DNA of 64,000 bases from Bacteroidales bacterium (GCA_017477425.1 JAFUVT010000030.1:62001-126000), one strand, 5' to 3'; positions 1-8,520 are shown, counted from the first letter of the stretch. The notes: generated by a model not told the origin, from the sequence alone. Translations and numbers: made by a program.

Positions 1-56
1 TACTGACTCTTTCCAAAAGCTATGGCATTTAGAAACTATTGCCAACATTGAAAAGG

Positions 57-1304
57 TTACAAACACCAACGGTAAAATGGAACCACATGAACCAGTCTTC
101 CATCTGCTAACCTCTTTTCATCCATTTCGTCCAAAGTGATGATAGTGCCTTCCTTTAAATGGAACGCATCCATGGCCGCAAGCAAGCCAGATTCTTCCCT
201 GTCCTTGGTCACAGAATCTTTCAAAGAAACGGTGACTTGTAGGGCTTCCGTTACACTTCCTTTGGAACGAACGATGAAATCACACTCTTTGCCATCATTG
301 TAATAATACATTTCCTTCCCTTGCCTACATAACTCCACATATACCGCATTTTCAAGTTTGCTCCCCAGATTCTCGCTGAAGCTGAATCCGATTTGTGCAA
401 CAAGTCCGTTATCAATGAAATAGGCTTTCTTTGGACTTTTGATTTGTTCACCAACCTTATAATCATATTTTGTCAAAACGCCTAACAGATACGTCTCTTC
501 AAGATAGCCAATGTAGTCGTTCACCGTTTCCGTACTTTTGATATTGGCAGCCTTGGACGCCGACTGGTAAGTGAACTTATGGGTGAAATTGCTCGCCAAA
601 TAATACGACACCTCTTTGATGGGTTTTTCCGAGTTAAGCCTATGTCTTACTACTATGTCACGATAAATGATGTCATTATAAAGTTCCCTCAAATAGCGCG
701 GGTCGCCAGAATTGAGATATTGCGGGAATCCGCCTTCCAACAAATACCCTTTTTGCAAATTGAGCAGTTTCGCCTTGCCTTCCGTTGTATAATAGTCCTT
801 TTTCTCCCAAGCAACTCCTTTTATCCTCGCGTATTCAGACAACGACATCGGATAAAGCTCCATCTTTAGGTGTCTTCCCGTCAACAGTGTCCCCAATTCC
901 TTGCTCAACATAAATGCATTGCTACCCGTGACAAACACCTTGTTGCCATGGTTGTAAAGCCGATCCACAAAACGCTCCCAACCTGGAATAAGCTGAGGTT
1001 CGTCAAGATAAAAAGTATGTTGCACGCCAAAATCTTCCATAAAAACCTCAAGAAGCACTTGAAAATCCTCAACAGTGAAGTGCAGAAGCCGGTCATCGTC
1101 AAAACTCAAATAATAGTCTTGCTCCGCACGTTTTGCCCTTATTTGTTGCAAAAGCACCGATTTGCCACACCGCCTAACCCCTGAAATCACTAGTACCTCA
1201 GGTTCTTCTATGCTTTGTTTCCCAACGTTTCTTTCTATTCCAAGGTTTCCAATTAGTTCACGCTGTTCGTAAATCACTTGACGGAGTAATTCTTTTGTCA
1301 CCAT
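57..1304 (-). CDS. AAA+ ATPase, AAA_14/DUF4143 family
   Basis: 415 aa. Walker A GVRRCGKS lies near residue 45, followed by a Walker B-like hhhDEP segment (FYLDEPQLIPGW) and a sensor-like VFVTGSNA. The C-terminal half matches the DUF4143 layout, with KAYFIDNGL then ECDFIVR...ALQV, which resembles a degenerate PD-(D/E)XK nuclease core. Family members are widespread in Bacteroidota and archaea and their cellular role is poorly defined. The start is the ATG just downstream of a TATATTTG box on the minus strand; no ribosome binding site is seen. The 3' end lies 56 bases from the window edge, so downstream context is missing. Three further ATPases of this general class lie at 3807, 7023 and 47743. 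Family call firm; function unknown. Confidence 0.88.
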   Translation of the reverse strand: MVTKELLRQVIYEQRELIGNLGIERNVGKQSIEEPEVLVISGVRRCGKSVLLQQIRAKRAEQDYYLSFDDDRLLHFTVEDFQVLLEVFMEDFGVQHTFYLDEPQLIPGWERFVDRLYNHGNKVFVTGSNAFMLSKELGTLLTGRHLKMELYPMSLSEYARIKGVAWEKKDYYTTEGKAKLLNLQKGYLLEGGFPQYLNSGDPRYLRELYNDIIYRDIVVRHRLNSEKPIKEVSYYLASNFTHKFTYQSASKAANIKSTETVNDYIGYLEETYLLGVLTKYDYKVGEQIKSPKKAYFIDNGLVAQIGFSFSENLGSKLENAVYVELCRQGKEMYYYNDGKECDFIVRSKGSVTEALQVTVSLKDSVTKDREESGLLAAMDAFHLKEGTIITLDEMDEKRLADGRLVHVVPFYRWCL

Positions 1305-1314
1305 AACAATACCT

Positions 1315-1357
1315 ATTTATAATCGGCTGCAAATATATAAAAATATAGATTATAAAT
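1315..1357 (-). promoter_or_regulatory. Promoter with flanking inverted repeat, ATPase gene at 57-1304
   Basis: A minus-strand -7 box TATATTTG occupies 1330-1337. It is bracketed by a perfect 10-bp inverted repeat, ATTTATAATC at 1315-1324 and GATTATAAAT at 1348-1357. The symmetric placement around the -7 box is typical of an operator. No binding protein is known. Confidence 0.55.
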
Positions 1358-1495
1358 GTATGTTTTTCTAAAAATATACATATTTAAATTGATGATTCTA
1401 GCAACAAATGGTTTTAAAAAGCACCACAAGTTTCATTATACTGAAAGATTATTATCGTTTTTTACGGAAACTCCTTCCATTCCACCAAATTATCG

Positions 1496-1503
1496 TACCT
1501 TTG
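1496..1503 (+). promoter_or_regulatory. Bacteroidota -7 box (TACCTTTG)
   Basis: TACCTTTG matches TAnnTTTG and lies 35 bases before the chosen ATG of the prolyl oligopeptidase gene. It supports the 1539 start over the upstream in-frame ATG at 1356, which would put the promoter inside the gene. No clear -33 element. Confidence 0.55.
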
Positions 1504-1538
1504 TCCGTCACAATCTTGAAATCACAAATAAAAATCAA

Positions 1539-3692
1539 ATGAAAAAATCCACCTTATTAATTATGGGCAGCATGATTACCCTTTTCGGCTGCAACCAGCA
1601 ACCGCAGCAGCCGCAGCGCTATTCCGTCAAGGCGTATCCTGAGACGAGAAAAGACACCACCGTCGTCGACGACTACTTTGGCACGAAGGTCGCCGACCCG
1701 TACCGTTGGCTCGAAAACGACACCTCCGCCGAGACCGCGAAATGGGTCAAAGAGCAGAACGCCGTCACCAACGACTACTTGAGCCATATCCCGTTTAGGG
1801 GTGCGCTCAAGGACAGACTGACACAACTCGTTAACTACGAGCGTTATAGTATGCCATCGAAGAAGCACGGCCGCTATGTGTATTCGAAGAACGACGGCCT
1901 GCAAAACCAAAGCGTCATCTATATGCAGCAGACCCTCGACGGCGAGCCTACCGTCCTCCTCGACCCCAACAAGCTCTCCGACGACGGCACCGTCTCGCTG
2001 GGCGGCATCAGCTTCTCTAACGACGGCAACTATATGGCTTACACCATCCAACGCAGCGGCTCCGACTGGGTCGAAATCTATGTGAAGGACATGGCCACCC
2101 TCGAACTCCTCCCCGACCACATCGAATGGGCCAAGTTCACAGGCGCTTCGTGGTACAAGGACGGTTTCTTCTACGCCGCCTACGACCGCCCCGAGGCCGG
2201 CAAGGAGTTCAGCAATGTGAACGAAAACCACAAGATTTACTACCACAAACTCGGCACCTCGCAGGACCAAGACGAGCTCTTCTACTCCAACCCTGCCCAG
2301 CCACGTTACTTCCACCAAGTGGACTTGACTGACGACGAGCATTATATGTTCCTCTTCGAGAGCGGTCAAGGGGCTGGCAGCACGCTGTGGATCAGGGATA
2401 TGCTAGACCCGAACGGCAAGTTCGTCCAAATCGCCGACGATATGGACTACCAATACAGCCCCATCGACGTGATTGACGATGTGCTGTACATCTTCACCAA
2501 CTACAACGCGCCCAAAGGCCGCATCTGCCGCGTGTCGGCCAAGACCCCGCAGATGGAAAACTGGGTCGACGTGATTCCTGAAAGCGAGAATGTGATTTCG
2601 GGCATCAACCTTGCCGCGGGCAAGATGATCGTCACCTACGACAAGGACGCCGCCAACCACGCCTACGTCTATACGATGGACGGCCAGCAACTGCACGAAA
2701 TCGCACTGCCGACCTACGGCGCCGTTGGTTTCAGCGGTCGCTATGAGGAGCCCGAGGTGTTCTACGCCTTCACCTCTTTCGCCTTCCCGACCACGATTTA
2801 CCAATACAACATCGAGGACAACACCTCCACCGTGTTCCGCGCCCCAGGTTGCGATTTCCGCTCGGAGGACTACGTCACGGAGCAGGTCTTCGTCACCTCG
2901 AAGGATGGCACCCAAGTGCCGATGTTCCTGACCTACAAGGCTGGCTTGCAAAAGGATGGCACCAACCCGACCTTCCTTTACGGTTACGGCGGCTTCAACA
3001 TCACGCTCAATCCGGGCTTCAGCACCTCGCGCCTGCCGTTCATTGAGAATGGCGGCATCTACGCCCAGATGAACCTGCGCGGCGGCAACGAATATGGCGA
3101 GGAATGGCACTTGGCCGGCACCAAGTTGCAGAAACAGAACGTCTTCGACGACTGCATCGCCTGCGCGGAATACCTTATTAATAACGGCTACACTTCGCCC
3201 GAACGTCTGGCCTTGAATGGCGGTAGCAATGGCGGACTACTCGTCGGCGCGGTCGTCAACCAGCGCCCCGACCTCTTTGCCGTGGCCGTGCCGCAAGTTG
3301 GCGTGATGGACATGCTGCGCTACCACCTCTTCACCATCGGCTGGAACTGGGCCAGCGACTACGGCACCAGCGAGGACGATGAAGCGATGTTCAAGGCCTT
3401 GTATGCCTACTCGCCCCTGCACACCATCCAAAGCGGTGAGAATGTGCATTATCCCGCCATCATGGTCACCACTGCCGACCACGACGACCGCGTGGTGCCC
3501 GCCCACTCGTTCAAGTACGCGGCCACCTTGCAGGCAGCCCAAACCGGCGACAACCCGAAGATCATCCGCATCGACACCAAAGCCGGTCACGGCGGCGGCA
3601 AACCCATCTCCAAGGTTTTGGAGGAACAGGCGGATATTTATTCGTTTGTGCTGTACAATATGGGATTGAGCTATCCGATGGAGAAGAAATAA
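1539..3692 (+). CDS. Prolyl oligopeptidase, S9A family lipoprotein
   Basis: 717 aa with a lipoprotein signal (MKKSTLLIMG..LFGC) that anchors it to an envelope membrane. The N-terminal beta-propeller region begins VADPYRWLEND, a signature of S9A peptidases. The catalytic triad is visible: Ser563 in GGSNGG, an Asp in DHDDRVV (residues 647-650) and His684 in AGHGGG. The enzyme cleaves small proline-containing peptides after Pro. Length matches the usual 700-720 aa. An in-frame ATG at 1356 would add 61 residues and hide the signal peptide, so 1539 was chosen. It is GC-rich compared with its neighbours, as expected for ordinary chromosome here. Confidence 0.95.
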   Translation: MKKSTLLIMGSMITLFGCNQQPQQPQRYSVKAYPETRKDTTVVDDYFGTKVADPYRWLENDTSAETAKWVKEQNAVTNDYLSHIPFRGALKDRLTQLVNYERYSMPSKKHGRYVYSKNDGLQNQSVIYMQQTLDGEPTVLLDPNKLSDDGTVSLGGISFSNDGNYMAYTIQRSGSDWVEIYVKDMATLELLPDHIEWAKFTGASWYKDGFFYAAYDRPEAGKEFSNVNENHKIYYHKLGTSQDQDELFYSNPAQPRYFHQVDLTDDEHYMFLFESGQGAGSTLWIRDMLDPNGKFVQIADDMDYQYSPIDVIDDVLYIFTNYNAPKGRICRVSAKTPQMENWVDVIPESENVISGINLAAGKMIVTYDKDAANHAYVYTMDGQQLHEIALPTYGAVGFSGRYEEPEVFYAFTSFAFPTTIYQYNIEDNTSTVFRAPGCDFRSEDYVTEQVFVTSKDGTQVPMFLTYKAGLQKDGTNPTFLYGYGGFNITLNPGFSTSRLPFIENGGIYAQMNLRGGNEYGEEWHLAGTKLQKQNVFDDCIACAEYLINNGYTSPERLALNGGSNGGLLVGAVVNQRPDLFAVAVPQVGVMDMLRYHLFTIGWNWASDYGTSEDDEAMFKALYAYSPLHTIQSGENVHYPAIMVTTADHDDRVVPAHSFKYAATLQAAQTGDNPKIIRIDTKAGHGGGKPISKVLEEQADIYSFVLYNMGLSYPMEKK

Positions 3693-3705
3693 CAGCACTC
3701 AAACT

Positions 3706-3780
3706 GGCCAGATAAAAGGCTTTTTATATTGATTCGGCCAAATAAACATGTGTTTATTTGGCCGAATCAATCATTTTTTA
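3706..3780. repeat. Left copy of a flanking repeat with a 17-bp palindrome
   Basis: GGCCAGATAAA at 3706 is followed 30 bases later by GGCCAAATAAA at 3736. The second copy forms a perfect inverted repeat: GATTCGGCCAAATAAAC at 3731-3747, a 4-base centre, and the complement at 3752-3768, followed by a T run. A closely similar copy lies just after the ATPase gene at 5275-5345, so the gene sits between direct repeats. Confidence 0.85.
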
Positions 3781-3788
3781 TATCTTTG
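3757..3788 (+). promoter_or_regulatory. Promoter overlapping the palindrome
   Basis: TTTG at 3757-3760, 20 bases, then TATCTTTG at 3781-3788 is a textbook Bacteroidota -33/-7 pair. The -33 lies inside the right arm of the 17-bp palindrome, so a protein bound there would compete with RNA polymerase. Confidence 0.75.
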
Positions 3789-3806
3789 CGGCCAAATTAA
3801 AAGCAA

Positions 3807-5246
3807 ATGAACAATCTCATTGGAAGAAAACAGGAAATACAAGAGCTTGAAAACCTGTATAATAGCAAGAAAGCCGAGTTTATTGCCATTTATGGTCGCC
3901 GTCGCGTGGGCAAAACCTTCCTCGTGAAAGAACTTTTCCAAGACAAGATGGCCTTCTATCACAGTGGACTTTCGCCTTTCGACAAAGAACGCAAAATCGG
4001 CCTCAACGACCAGTTGGAAGCGTTTTACGCCAGTTTGGTGCAGTACGGAATGGGTGAAAGCCATTGTCCCTCCTCTTGGGCCGAGGCTTTCCTCATGTTG
4101 GGTCGACTTTTGGACGGCCTCAACGACGGAAGCCGTCAGGTGATTTTCATTGACGAACTGCCGTGGATGGACACACCGCGCTCAAAATTCATGGTAGCTT
4201 TCGAACATTTTTGGAACTCATGGGGCGCTTGGCGCGACCATGTGATGCTCATCGTGTGCGGTAGCGCAACCTCGTGGATGCTCGACAACCTCATCAACAA
4301 CAAAGGAGGCCTTTACGACCGCCTGACGTGGCAAATCAAACTCTCGCCTTTCTCGCTCGGCGAATGCAAGGCTTTCTTCGAATCGAAAAACATTCCGATG
4401 TCGGACTACGACCTCGTGGAAGCCTACATGATTCTCGGAGGCATACCTTATTATATGAACTACTTCCAGAAAGGGAAAAGCCTCGCGCAAAACATTGATG
4501 CACTGTTTTTTGCCCCAAGCGCCAAACTTGTCATGGAATTTGACCGTCTTTTCGGTTCCCTGTTCTCCAAGCCCGACGACTTCAAGGCGGTGGTGCGACA
4601 ACTCGCTAAGCGACACACGGGCTTCACCCGTGACGAATTAGCCAAAAGCCTCGGCATCAAGGCAGGTGGCAACTTCTCGAAAACGCTTGAGGCGCTCACA
4701 GCCAGCGATTTTATCATAAGTTACCATCCCTTCGGGCAAAGCAAGAAGGAAATCCGATACAAACTGACCGACAGTTTCTGCCGTTTCTATCTGGATTTCA
4801 TTGATGACCAAAACGTCACTGACATTGCCTTTTGGCAACACAACCAGAACAAGCCCCAACTCAACGCATGGCGCGGATTCACTTTCGAGCAGGTATGTTT
4901 CAGCCACGTCAACCAAATCAAGAAAGCCTTGGGGGTGGAAAATGTGGTATCGTCGGAATCGGCTTGGATTGTACGCGGAGACGAAGACCGCAAGGGTGCC
5001 CAAATCGACATGCTGATTGTGAGAGACGACCGCGTGGTCAATCTTTGCGAAATGAAATTCCTATCGAAAGCATTTGAGCCAGATGCCGACGACGACACGA
5101 AACTGAGGACGCGCATCGCCACCTTGCAAGAGCAACTTTCGCCCAAACAGACCATCCACTTGACTTTGGTCACCACCATCGGCCTGAAACAAAATGCCCA
5201 TAGTGGCATCTTCCAGCAAACCGTAACCATCGGCAGCCTTTTCTAA
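3807..5246 (+). CDS. AAA+ ATPase, archaeal-type with DUF234-like C-terminus
   Basis: 479 aa. It begins with the typical IGRKQEIQELENLY segment, Walker A GRRRVGKT near residue 31, and Walker B VIFIDELPWMD near residue 113. A winged-helix-like part follows (FTRDELAKSLGI), and the C-terminus holds a PD-(D/E)XK-like D...EMK pattern (AQIDMLIV...CEMKFL). The family is ATPase_2/DUF234, distinct from the DUF4143 type of its neighbours. The gene stands alone, with a palindromic promoter and near-identical repeats on both sides, which suggests a self-contained cassette. Cellular role unknown. Confidence 0.88.
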   Translation: MNNLIGRKQEIQELENLYNSKKAEFIAIYGRRRVGKTFLVKELFQDKMAFYHSGLSPFDKERKIGLNDQLEAFYASLVQYGMGESHCPSSWAEAFLMLGRLLDGLNDGSRQVIFIDELPWMDTPRSKFMVAFEHFWNSWGAWRDHVMLIVCGSATSWMLDNLINNKGGLYDRLTWQIKLSPFSLGECKAFFESKNIPMSDYDLVEAYMILGGIPYYMNYFQKGKSLAQNIDALFFAPSAKLVMEFDRLFGSLFSKPDDFKAVVRQLAKRHTGFTRDELAKSLGIKAGGNFSKTLEALTASDFIISYHPFGQSKKEIRYKLTDSFCRFYLDFIDDQNVTDIAFWQHNQNKPQLNAWRGFTFEQVCFSHVNQIKKALGVENVVSSESAWIVRGDEDRKGAQIDMLIVRDDRVVNLCEMKFLSKAFEPDADDDTKLRTRIATLQEQLSPKQTIHLTLVTTIGLKQNAHSGIFQQTVTIGSLF

Positions 5247-5274
5247 AGTAAGCTCATCACGCTTTGATCAAACC

Positions 5275-5345
5275 GGCCAGATAAACGGCTTTTTATATTG
5301 ATTCGGCCAAATAAACGGGTATTTATTTGGCCGAATCGAGTGTTT
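5275..5345. repeat. Right copy of the flanking repeat
   Basis: GGCCAGATAAA at 5275 and GGCCAAATAAA at 5305 (again 30 bases apart) repeat the left flank. The palindrome arms are 16 bp (5300-5315 and 5322-5337) with a different centre, followed by a T-rich run. The -7 box of the left copy is not conserved (TTTCTTTA-like), so this copy should not act as the same promoter; it may serve as a terminator. Confidence 0.8.
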
Positions 5346-5751
5346 TTTCTTTCTTTACACCCGCCAAAAAACAAAAAACACCACAAAATCCGTTTCAATT
5401 TGAAAAATTGTCTATCTTGTGCACCGACAAAACACGAATAGTAACCCATAAAAACGAAACGAATATGCAATAAAAGCGCAGGATTGCGTGAAATTGAAAC
5501 AACATAGACAGCATTAAAACTGGATTCTTCTCTACTAAAAATTTGGCGATTTTAAGGAGACTTGAATGCATCCAATAGGTTTTAGTCAAAATGCTCGCGC
5601 GTAGCGTGAGATTGACTTATTTCTTGTGGACACGGGTTACGCCAAATACCTCAAGCAGCGGGAAACAAGGAAGTTTCACGCTTTTTTTGTGCTTGTTTGG
5701 AAAAAGGAACTAATCAATCAAACAAGTAATAACAACTAAAATCTCAAGAAA
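5346..5751. other. Gene-poor AT-rich stretch
   Basis: No convincing coding sequence on either strand. A small hairpin (GAAAC..GTTTC) followed by ACGCTTTTTTT lies near 5660-5690 and might be a terminator. Nothing else is recognisable. Confidence 0.4.
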
Positions 5752-6372
5752 ATGATAAGATATGATGGCAAAGGATTTCATCCTACCGTAAGGCCTTTTA
5801 TTCCCCACAGAAAAAAGGAGCGCAACAAAATAAAGGTGATGAGTATTATTTCGCCAAAAGCCTGGCAATTAGCAATGATGAGGCTTGGGATTAGCTTTGT
5901 ATCCGACATGGGTAATCGTATTAGATTAATCAATCTGATTGACTCAGACGAAACAATGATGTTGGCACCGATGTGCGGAGGAATAATAAGCTGTGGAGCT
6001 GCGGGTGACTATTGTGCGGTTCAAGCAAATCCATCCAGACCTCCGCCTGATTTGGCATTTCAACAACAGATAGAGAATGTGGGTGTTAATGACAATCCAT
6101 CAGCAGAAACACAAACAACGGCTTGCAATCATAGTCTAATTGATAGATTGCAAAAGTCTCTTAAACTAACTCTCAGAATTCTAATGTCTTTGGTGCGCAT
6201 ATTGCCATTTATCCCCATCGCAATCATGGCATCGTCATGTCAAAAAGAACACGATGTTATTATTGATTGGAAAACAGAGCCAATATTTAACTCAACCCAG
6301 CAAAAAAAAGAGATTATACAAAAAGAAGTTAACAAAAGAAGTGTTAATATGATATTTCTGGATTTTGGGTAA
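5752..6372 (+). CDS. Hypothetical ORF, possibly two fused or decayed small genes
   Basis: 206 aa, not recognised. The N-terminal third is basic. The middle has a Cys-rich segment (MCGGIISCGAAGDYC). From an internal ATG at 6184 the frame reads as a lipoprotein signal, MSLVRILPF..IMASSC, so the real gene may be a 62-aa lipoprotein rather than the whole ORF. The base composition is lower in GC than the housekeeping genes nearby. A second open frame starts right after the stop, in another frame, which hints at a frameshifted remnant. Whether any product is made is uncertain. Confidence 0.35.
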   Translation: MIRYDGKGFHPTVRPFIPHRKKERNKIKVMSIISPKAWQLAMMRLGISFVSDMGNRIRLINLIDSDETMMLAPMCGGIISCGAAGDYCAVQANPSRPPPDLAFQQQIENVGVNDNPSAETQTTACNHSLIDRLQKSLKLTLRILMSLVRILPFIPIAIMASSCQKEHDVIIDWKTEPIFNSTQQKKEIIQKEVNKRSVNMIFLDFG

Positions 6373-6615
6373 CGAAATTTCACACCTTGGTGGCCTGCTC
6401 TTCTTCACAGGGCACGTGACACCCTGCAAATGTACATTGATATGGCCCCGGGCCGTATTCGTGGCATGGGAACAATTCAAGTAAACTCACCAGTTGGTGC
6501 ACACCTGCCGGACGTCACCATAGACACTGTTGCCGGCATGGCATTAGAGGATAGTCTATGGTTCACCGCAAATGGATGGAAAGTGCAGCGCTGGACGCCA
6601 CCACATAATAAGTAA
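6373..6615 (+). pseudogene. Open frame without own start, possible gene remnant
   Basis: About 80 codons are open from just after a TAA at 6370, with coding-like composition (…DMAPGRIRGMGTIQVNSP…, ending VQRWTPPHNK). The first ATG is at 6430. It may be the 3' part of a gene whose 5' part was lost or shifted into the preceding frame. No family recognised. Confidence 0.3.
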
Positions 6616-6619
6616 ATTT

Positions 6620-6640
6620 CCCTCGGGCTTACGCCCGGGG
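6620..6640. repeat. Short GC-rich inverted repeat
   Basis: CCTCGGGC, TTAC loop, GCCCGGGG. A REP-like hairpin at the end of the remnant frame. Confidence 0.5.
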
Positions 6641-6668
6641 TCTTACGTTTGCAAGGATAAATATTACC

Positions 6669-6690
6669 AAAGGGCACTTGTGCCCTTTTT
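6669..6690 (+). terminator. Intrinsic terminator
   Basis: AAAGGGCA, loop CTTG, TGCCCTTT followed by more T. Perfect 8-bp stem. Confidence 0.7.
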
Positions 6691-6854
6691 ATTATTGAAA
6701 ATAAAAATTTAATCTGCTAATTTACAAACTATGAGAATGTTCTTGCTGTTTATTTTTTACTTATACCCATAACACTTTATGCAGATAATTCTTGCATGAG
6801 GGTGACTAAAAAGGTTGCCCTCCAACAAATTACGCCGTGGTACGACAACCCTTC

Positions 6855-6887
6855 AAAAATCCCTTGGCCTTTCGGCGAAGGGATTTT
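6855..6887. terminator. Hairpin with A/T-flanked stem, likely bidirectional terminator
   Basis: AAAAATCCCTT ... AAGGGATTTTT with an inner GCC/GGC pair. It separates the upstream decayed region from the repeat-bearing promoter of the ATPase gene at 7023. Confidence 0.65.
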
Positions 6888-6900
6888 TGCACTCATAATT

Positions 6901-6984
6901 CTTGATTTCGTGCAAAAAACTTCCTATAAAAATCTTGATTTCGTGCAAAAATCATCGTATAAAAATCTTGATTTCGTGCAAAAA
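6901..6984 (+). repeat. Three direct repeats with 33-bp period, 5' of ATPase gene
   Basis: CTTGATTTCGTGCAAAAA is present three times without mismatch, at 6901, 6934 and 6967. The start-to-start distance is exactly 33 bp each time, about three helical turns. The last copy covers the -33 region of the promoter. Two further copies, also 33 bp apart, lie downstream of the gene at 8465 and 8498. Confidence 0.92.
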
Positions 6985-6996
6985 GTTGTATTTTTG
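6968..6996 (+). promoter_or_regulatory. Promoter of ATPase gene at 7023
   Basis: TTG at 6968-6970, 18 bases, TATTTTTG at 6989-6996. The -33 element is inside the third repeat copy, so the repeats are positioned as operators. Confidence 0.65.
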
Positions 6997-7022
6997 CCAG
7001 CGGATTTCATAGTCAACTCACA

Positions 7023-8372
7023 ATGAAGCGTAAGATTTACAACGACTTGCTACGATGGAAGCAATATGAACAAGGGAAAGTGGCCTTGCTGTTGGAAGGC
7101 GCAAGGCGCGTCGGAAAGAGCTACATCGTGGAGGAATTCGCGAAAAACGAGTATAAATCCTACATCCTCGTCAATTTTGCACACCTCAGCAATGCGCTCA
7201 AAGCGGTGTTCGACAACTACCTTAACGAAACCGAAAGATTCCTCATGTTCCTTCAAAACGTGACCAATGTGCGACTTTACGAGCGCGAGTCTCTCATCAT
7301 TTTCGACGAGGTACAGAAGTATCCCTTGGCGCGGCAGGCCATCAAACACTTGGTGGCCGATGGACGATATGACTACATTGAAACGGGTTCTTTGGTCAGC
7401 ATCAACGAGAATACTGAAGGCATTTTGTTGCCCTCGGAGGAGCGCTCAATCGAAATGTTTCCCATGGACTTCGAGGAGTTTCTTTGGGCTATTGGCGACG
7501 AAATGACCATGCCTTTCATCCGCCAATGCTTCGAGACGAAAATGTCAATGGGTCCCATGCACCGCAAAACGATGACCTTGTTCAGACAATACCTCATTGT
7601 TGGCGGAATGCCCCAAGCCGTGTTGAGTTTCATCGAAACCGGTAACTTTCAGGAAGTGGACTTGGTGAAACGCGACATTCTCAACCTTTACCGCCGCAGC
7701 ATCGACAAGCACTCAAAAGGCTATCGCGAGAAAGTGAAGGCCGTGTTCAACCAAATCCCCGGCGAATTGCAAAAACACGAGAAACGGTTTCGCTTGTCCG
7801 ACCTGTCGGACGATGCGCGATTCCGCTCATACGAGACTTCTTTCCTGTGGCTTCAGGACGCCAAAATCATCAACACATGCTACAATGTGACCGAGCCACA
7901 AGTGGGCATGAGGCTGAAGCAGGACAGCCTTTCGTTCAAATGCTATATGGCCGACACTGGGCTTTTGATTGCCCATGCTTTTGACGAAAAAGCCATCCAA
8001 GGCGAAGAGTTGTACCAAAAACTTCTTTTGGGCAAATTGGAAATCAACGAGGGTATGTTGGTTGAAAACATTGTGGCTCAAATGCTTGCTTCAAACGGAC
8101 ATAAGTTATTCTTTTACAGTAACCCGTCAAGAGACAATGCTGAAGACCGCATGGAAATCGACTTCCTTGTGGAAAAACCCACACTGACCAATGCACACAA
8201 CATCTGTCCCATTGAAGTGAAATCAAGCACTAACTACACCCTTTCATCGTTGAAGAAATTCCGCAAGAAATTCAGCAAGCAGTTGGCCACGCCATACGTC
8301 GTTCATTACCAAGACTACAAAGAAAACGAAGGCATCGTTTACCTGCCTATTTATATGGCTCCGCTGCTTTGA
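7023..8372 (+). CDS. AAA+ ATPase, DUF4143 family
   Basis: 449 aa. Walker A GARRVGKS lies near residues 26-33, Walker B LIIFDEVQ near 93-100, and the sensor-like YIETGSLVS follows. The C-terminal part has a clear PD-(D/E)XK-type pattern: MEIDFLV then PIEVKSS. It is closely similar along its length to the ATPase at 47743 (MKRKIYNDLLRWK versus RRKLYNRMLQWK; shared VADGRYDYIETGSL). It is a single-gene unit with 33-bp-period repeats on both sides and a strong terminator. Family call firm; biological role unknown. Confidence 0.9.
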   Translation: MKRKIYNDLLRWKQYEQGKVALLLEGARRVGKSYIVEEFAKNEYKSYILVNFAHLSNALKAVFDNYLNETERFLMFLQNVTNVRLYERESLIIFDEVQKYPLARQAIKHLVADGRYDYIETGSLVSINENTEGILLPSEERSIEMFPMDFEEFLWAIGDEMTMPFIRQCFETKMSMGPMHRKTMTLFRQYLIVGGMPQAVLSFIETGNFQEVDLVKRDILNLYRRSIDKHSKGYREKVKAVFNQIPGELQKHEKRFRLSDLSDDARFRSYETSFLWLQDAKIINTCYNVTEPQVGMRLKQDSLSFKCYMADTGLLIAHAFDEKAIQGEELYQKLLLGKLEINEGMLVENIVAQMLASNGHKLFFYSNPSRDNAEDRMEIDFLVEKPTLTNAHNICPIEVKSSTNYTLSSLKKFRKKFSKQLATPYVVHYQDYKENEGIVYLPIYMAPLL

Positions 8373-8379
8373 CCATCAT

Positions 8380-8423
8380 AAAACATTCGCCCGCCAGAAG
8401 CATTTCCAGCGGGCGAATGTTTT
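8380..8423. terminator. Strong 15-bp hairpin terminator
   Basis: AAAACATTCGCCCGC at 8380-8394 pairs perfectly with 8409-8423, ending in TTTT. It begins 7 bases after the ATPase stop codon. Confidence 0.85.
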
Positions 8424-8464
8424 CATTCAAAAGCAACTTCATAAGCCACCATGCACTCAAAAAT

Positions 8465-8514
8465 CTTGATTTCGTGCAAAAACCTTCCAACAAAAATCTT
8501 GATTTCGTGCAATA
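8465..8514 (+). repeat. Two direct repeats, 33-bp period, 3' of ATPase gene
   Basis: CTTGATTTCGTGCAAAAA at 8465 and CTTGATTTCGTGCAA at 8498 are the same unit and the same 33-bp spacing as the three copies upstream of the gene. They lie beyond the terminator and abut the end of the next gene. Confidence 0.9.
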
Positions 8515-8520
8515 CAACCC

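Noticed and set aside
1557..2369. Long open frame (270 aa) antisense to the prolyl oligopeptidase gene
   Set aside because: Shadow of a GC-rich gene; composition is the reverse of the coding strand and no motif is visible.
6430..6615. Independent 61-aa gene from ATG 6430
   Set aside because: Coding-like sequence extends upstream of the ATG without a start, so a remnant is more likely than a complete gene.
6901..6984. CRISPR-like look of the 33-bp-period repeats
   Set aside because: Repeat units of 17-18 bp with 15-16 bp gaps, only two or three copies, similar gap sequences and no cas genes nearby.
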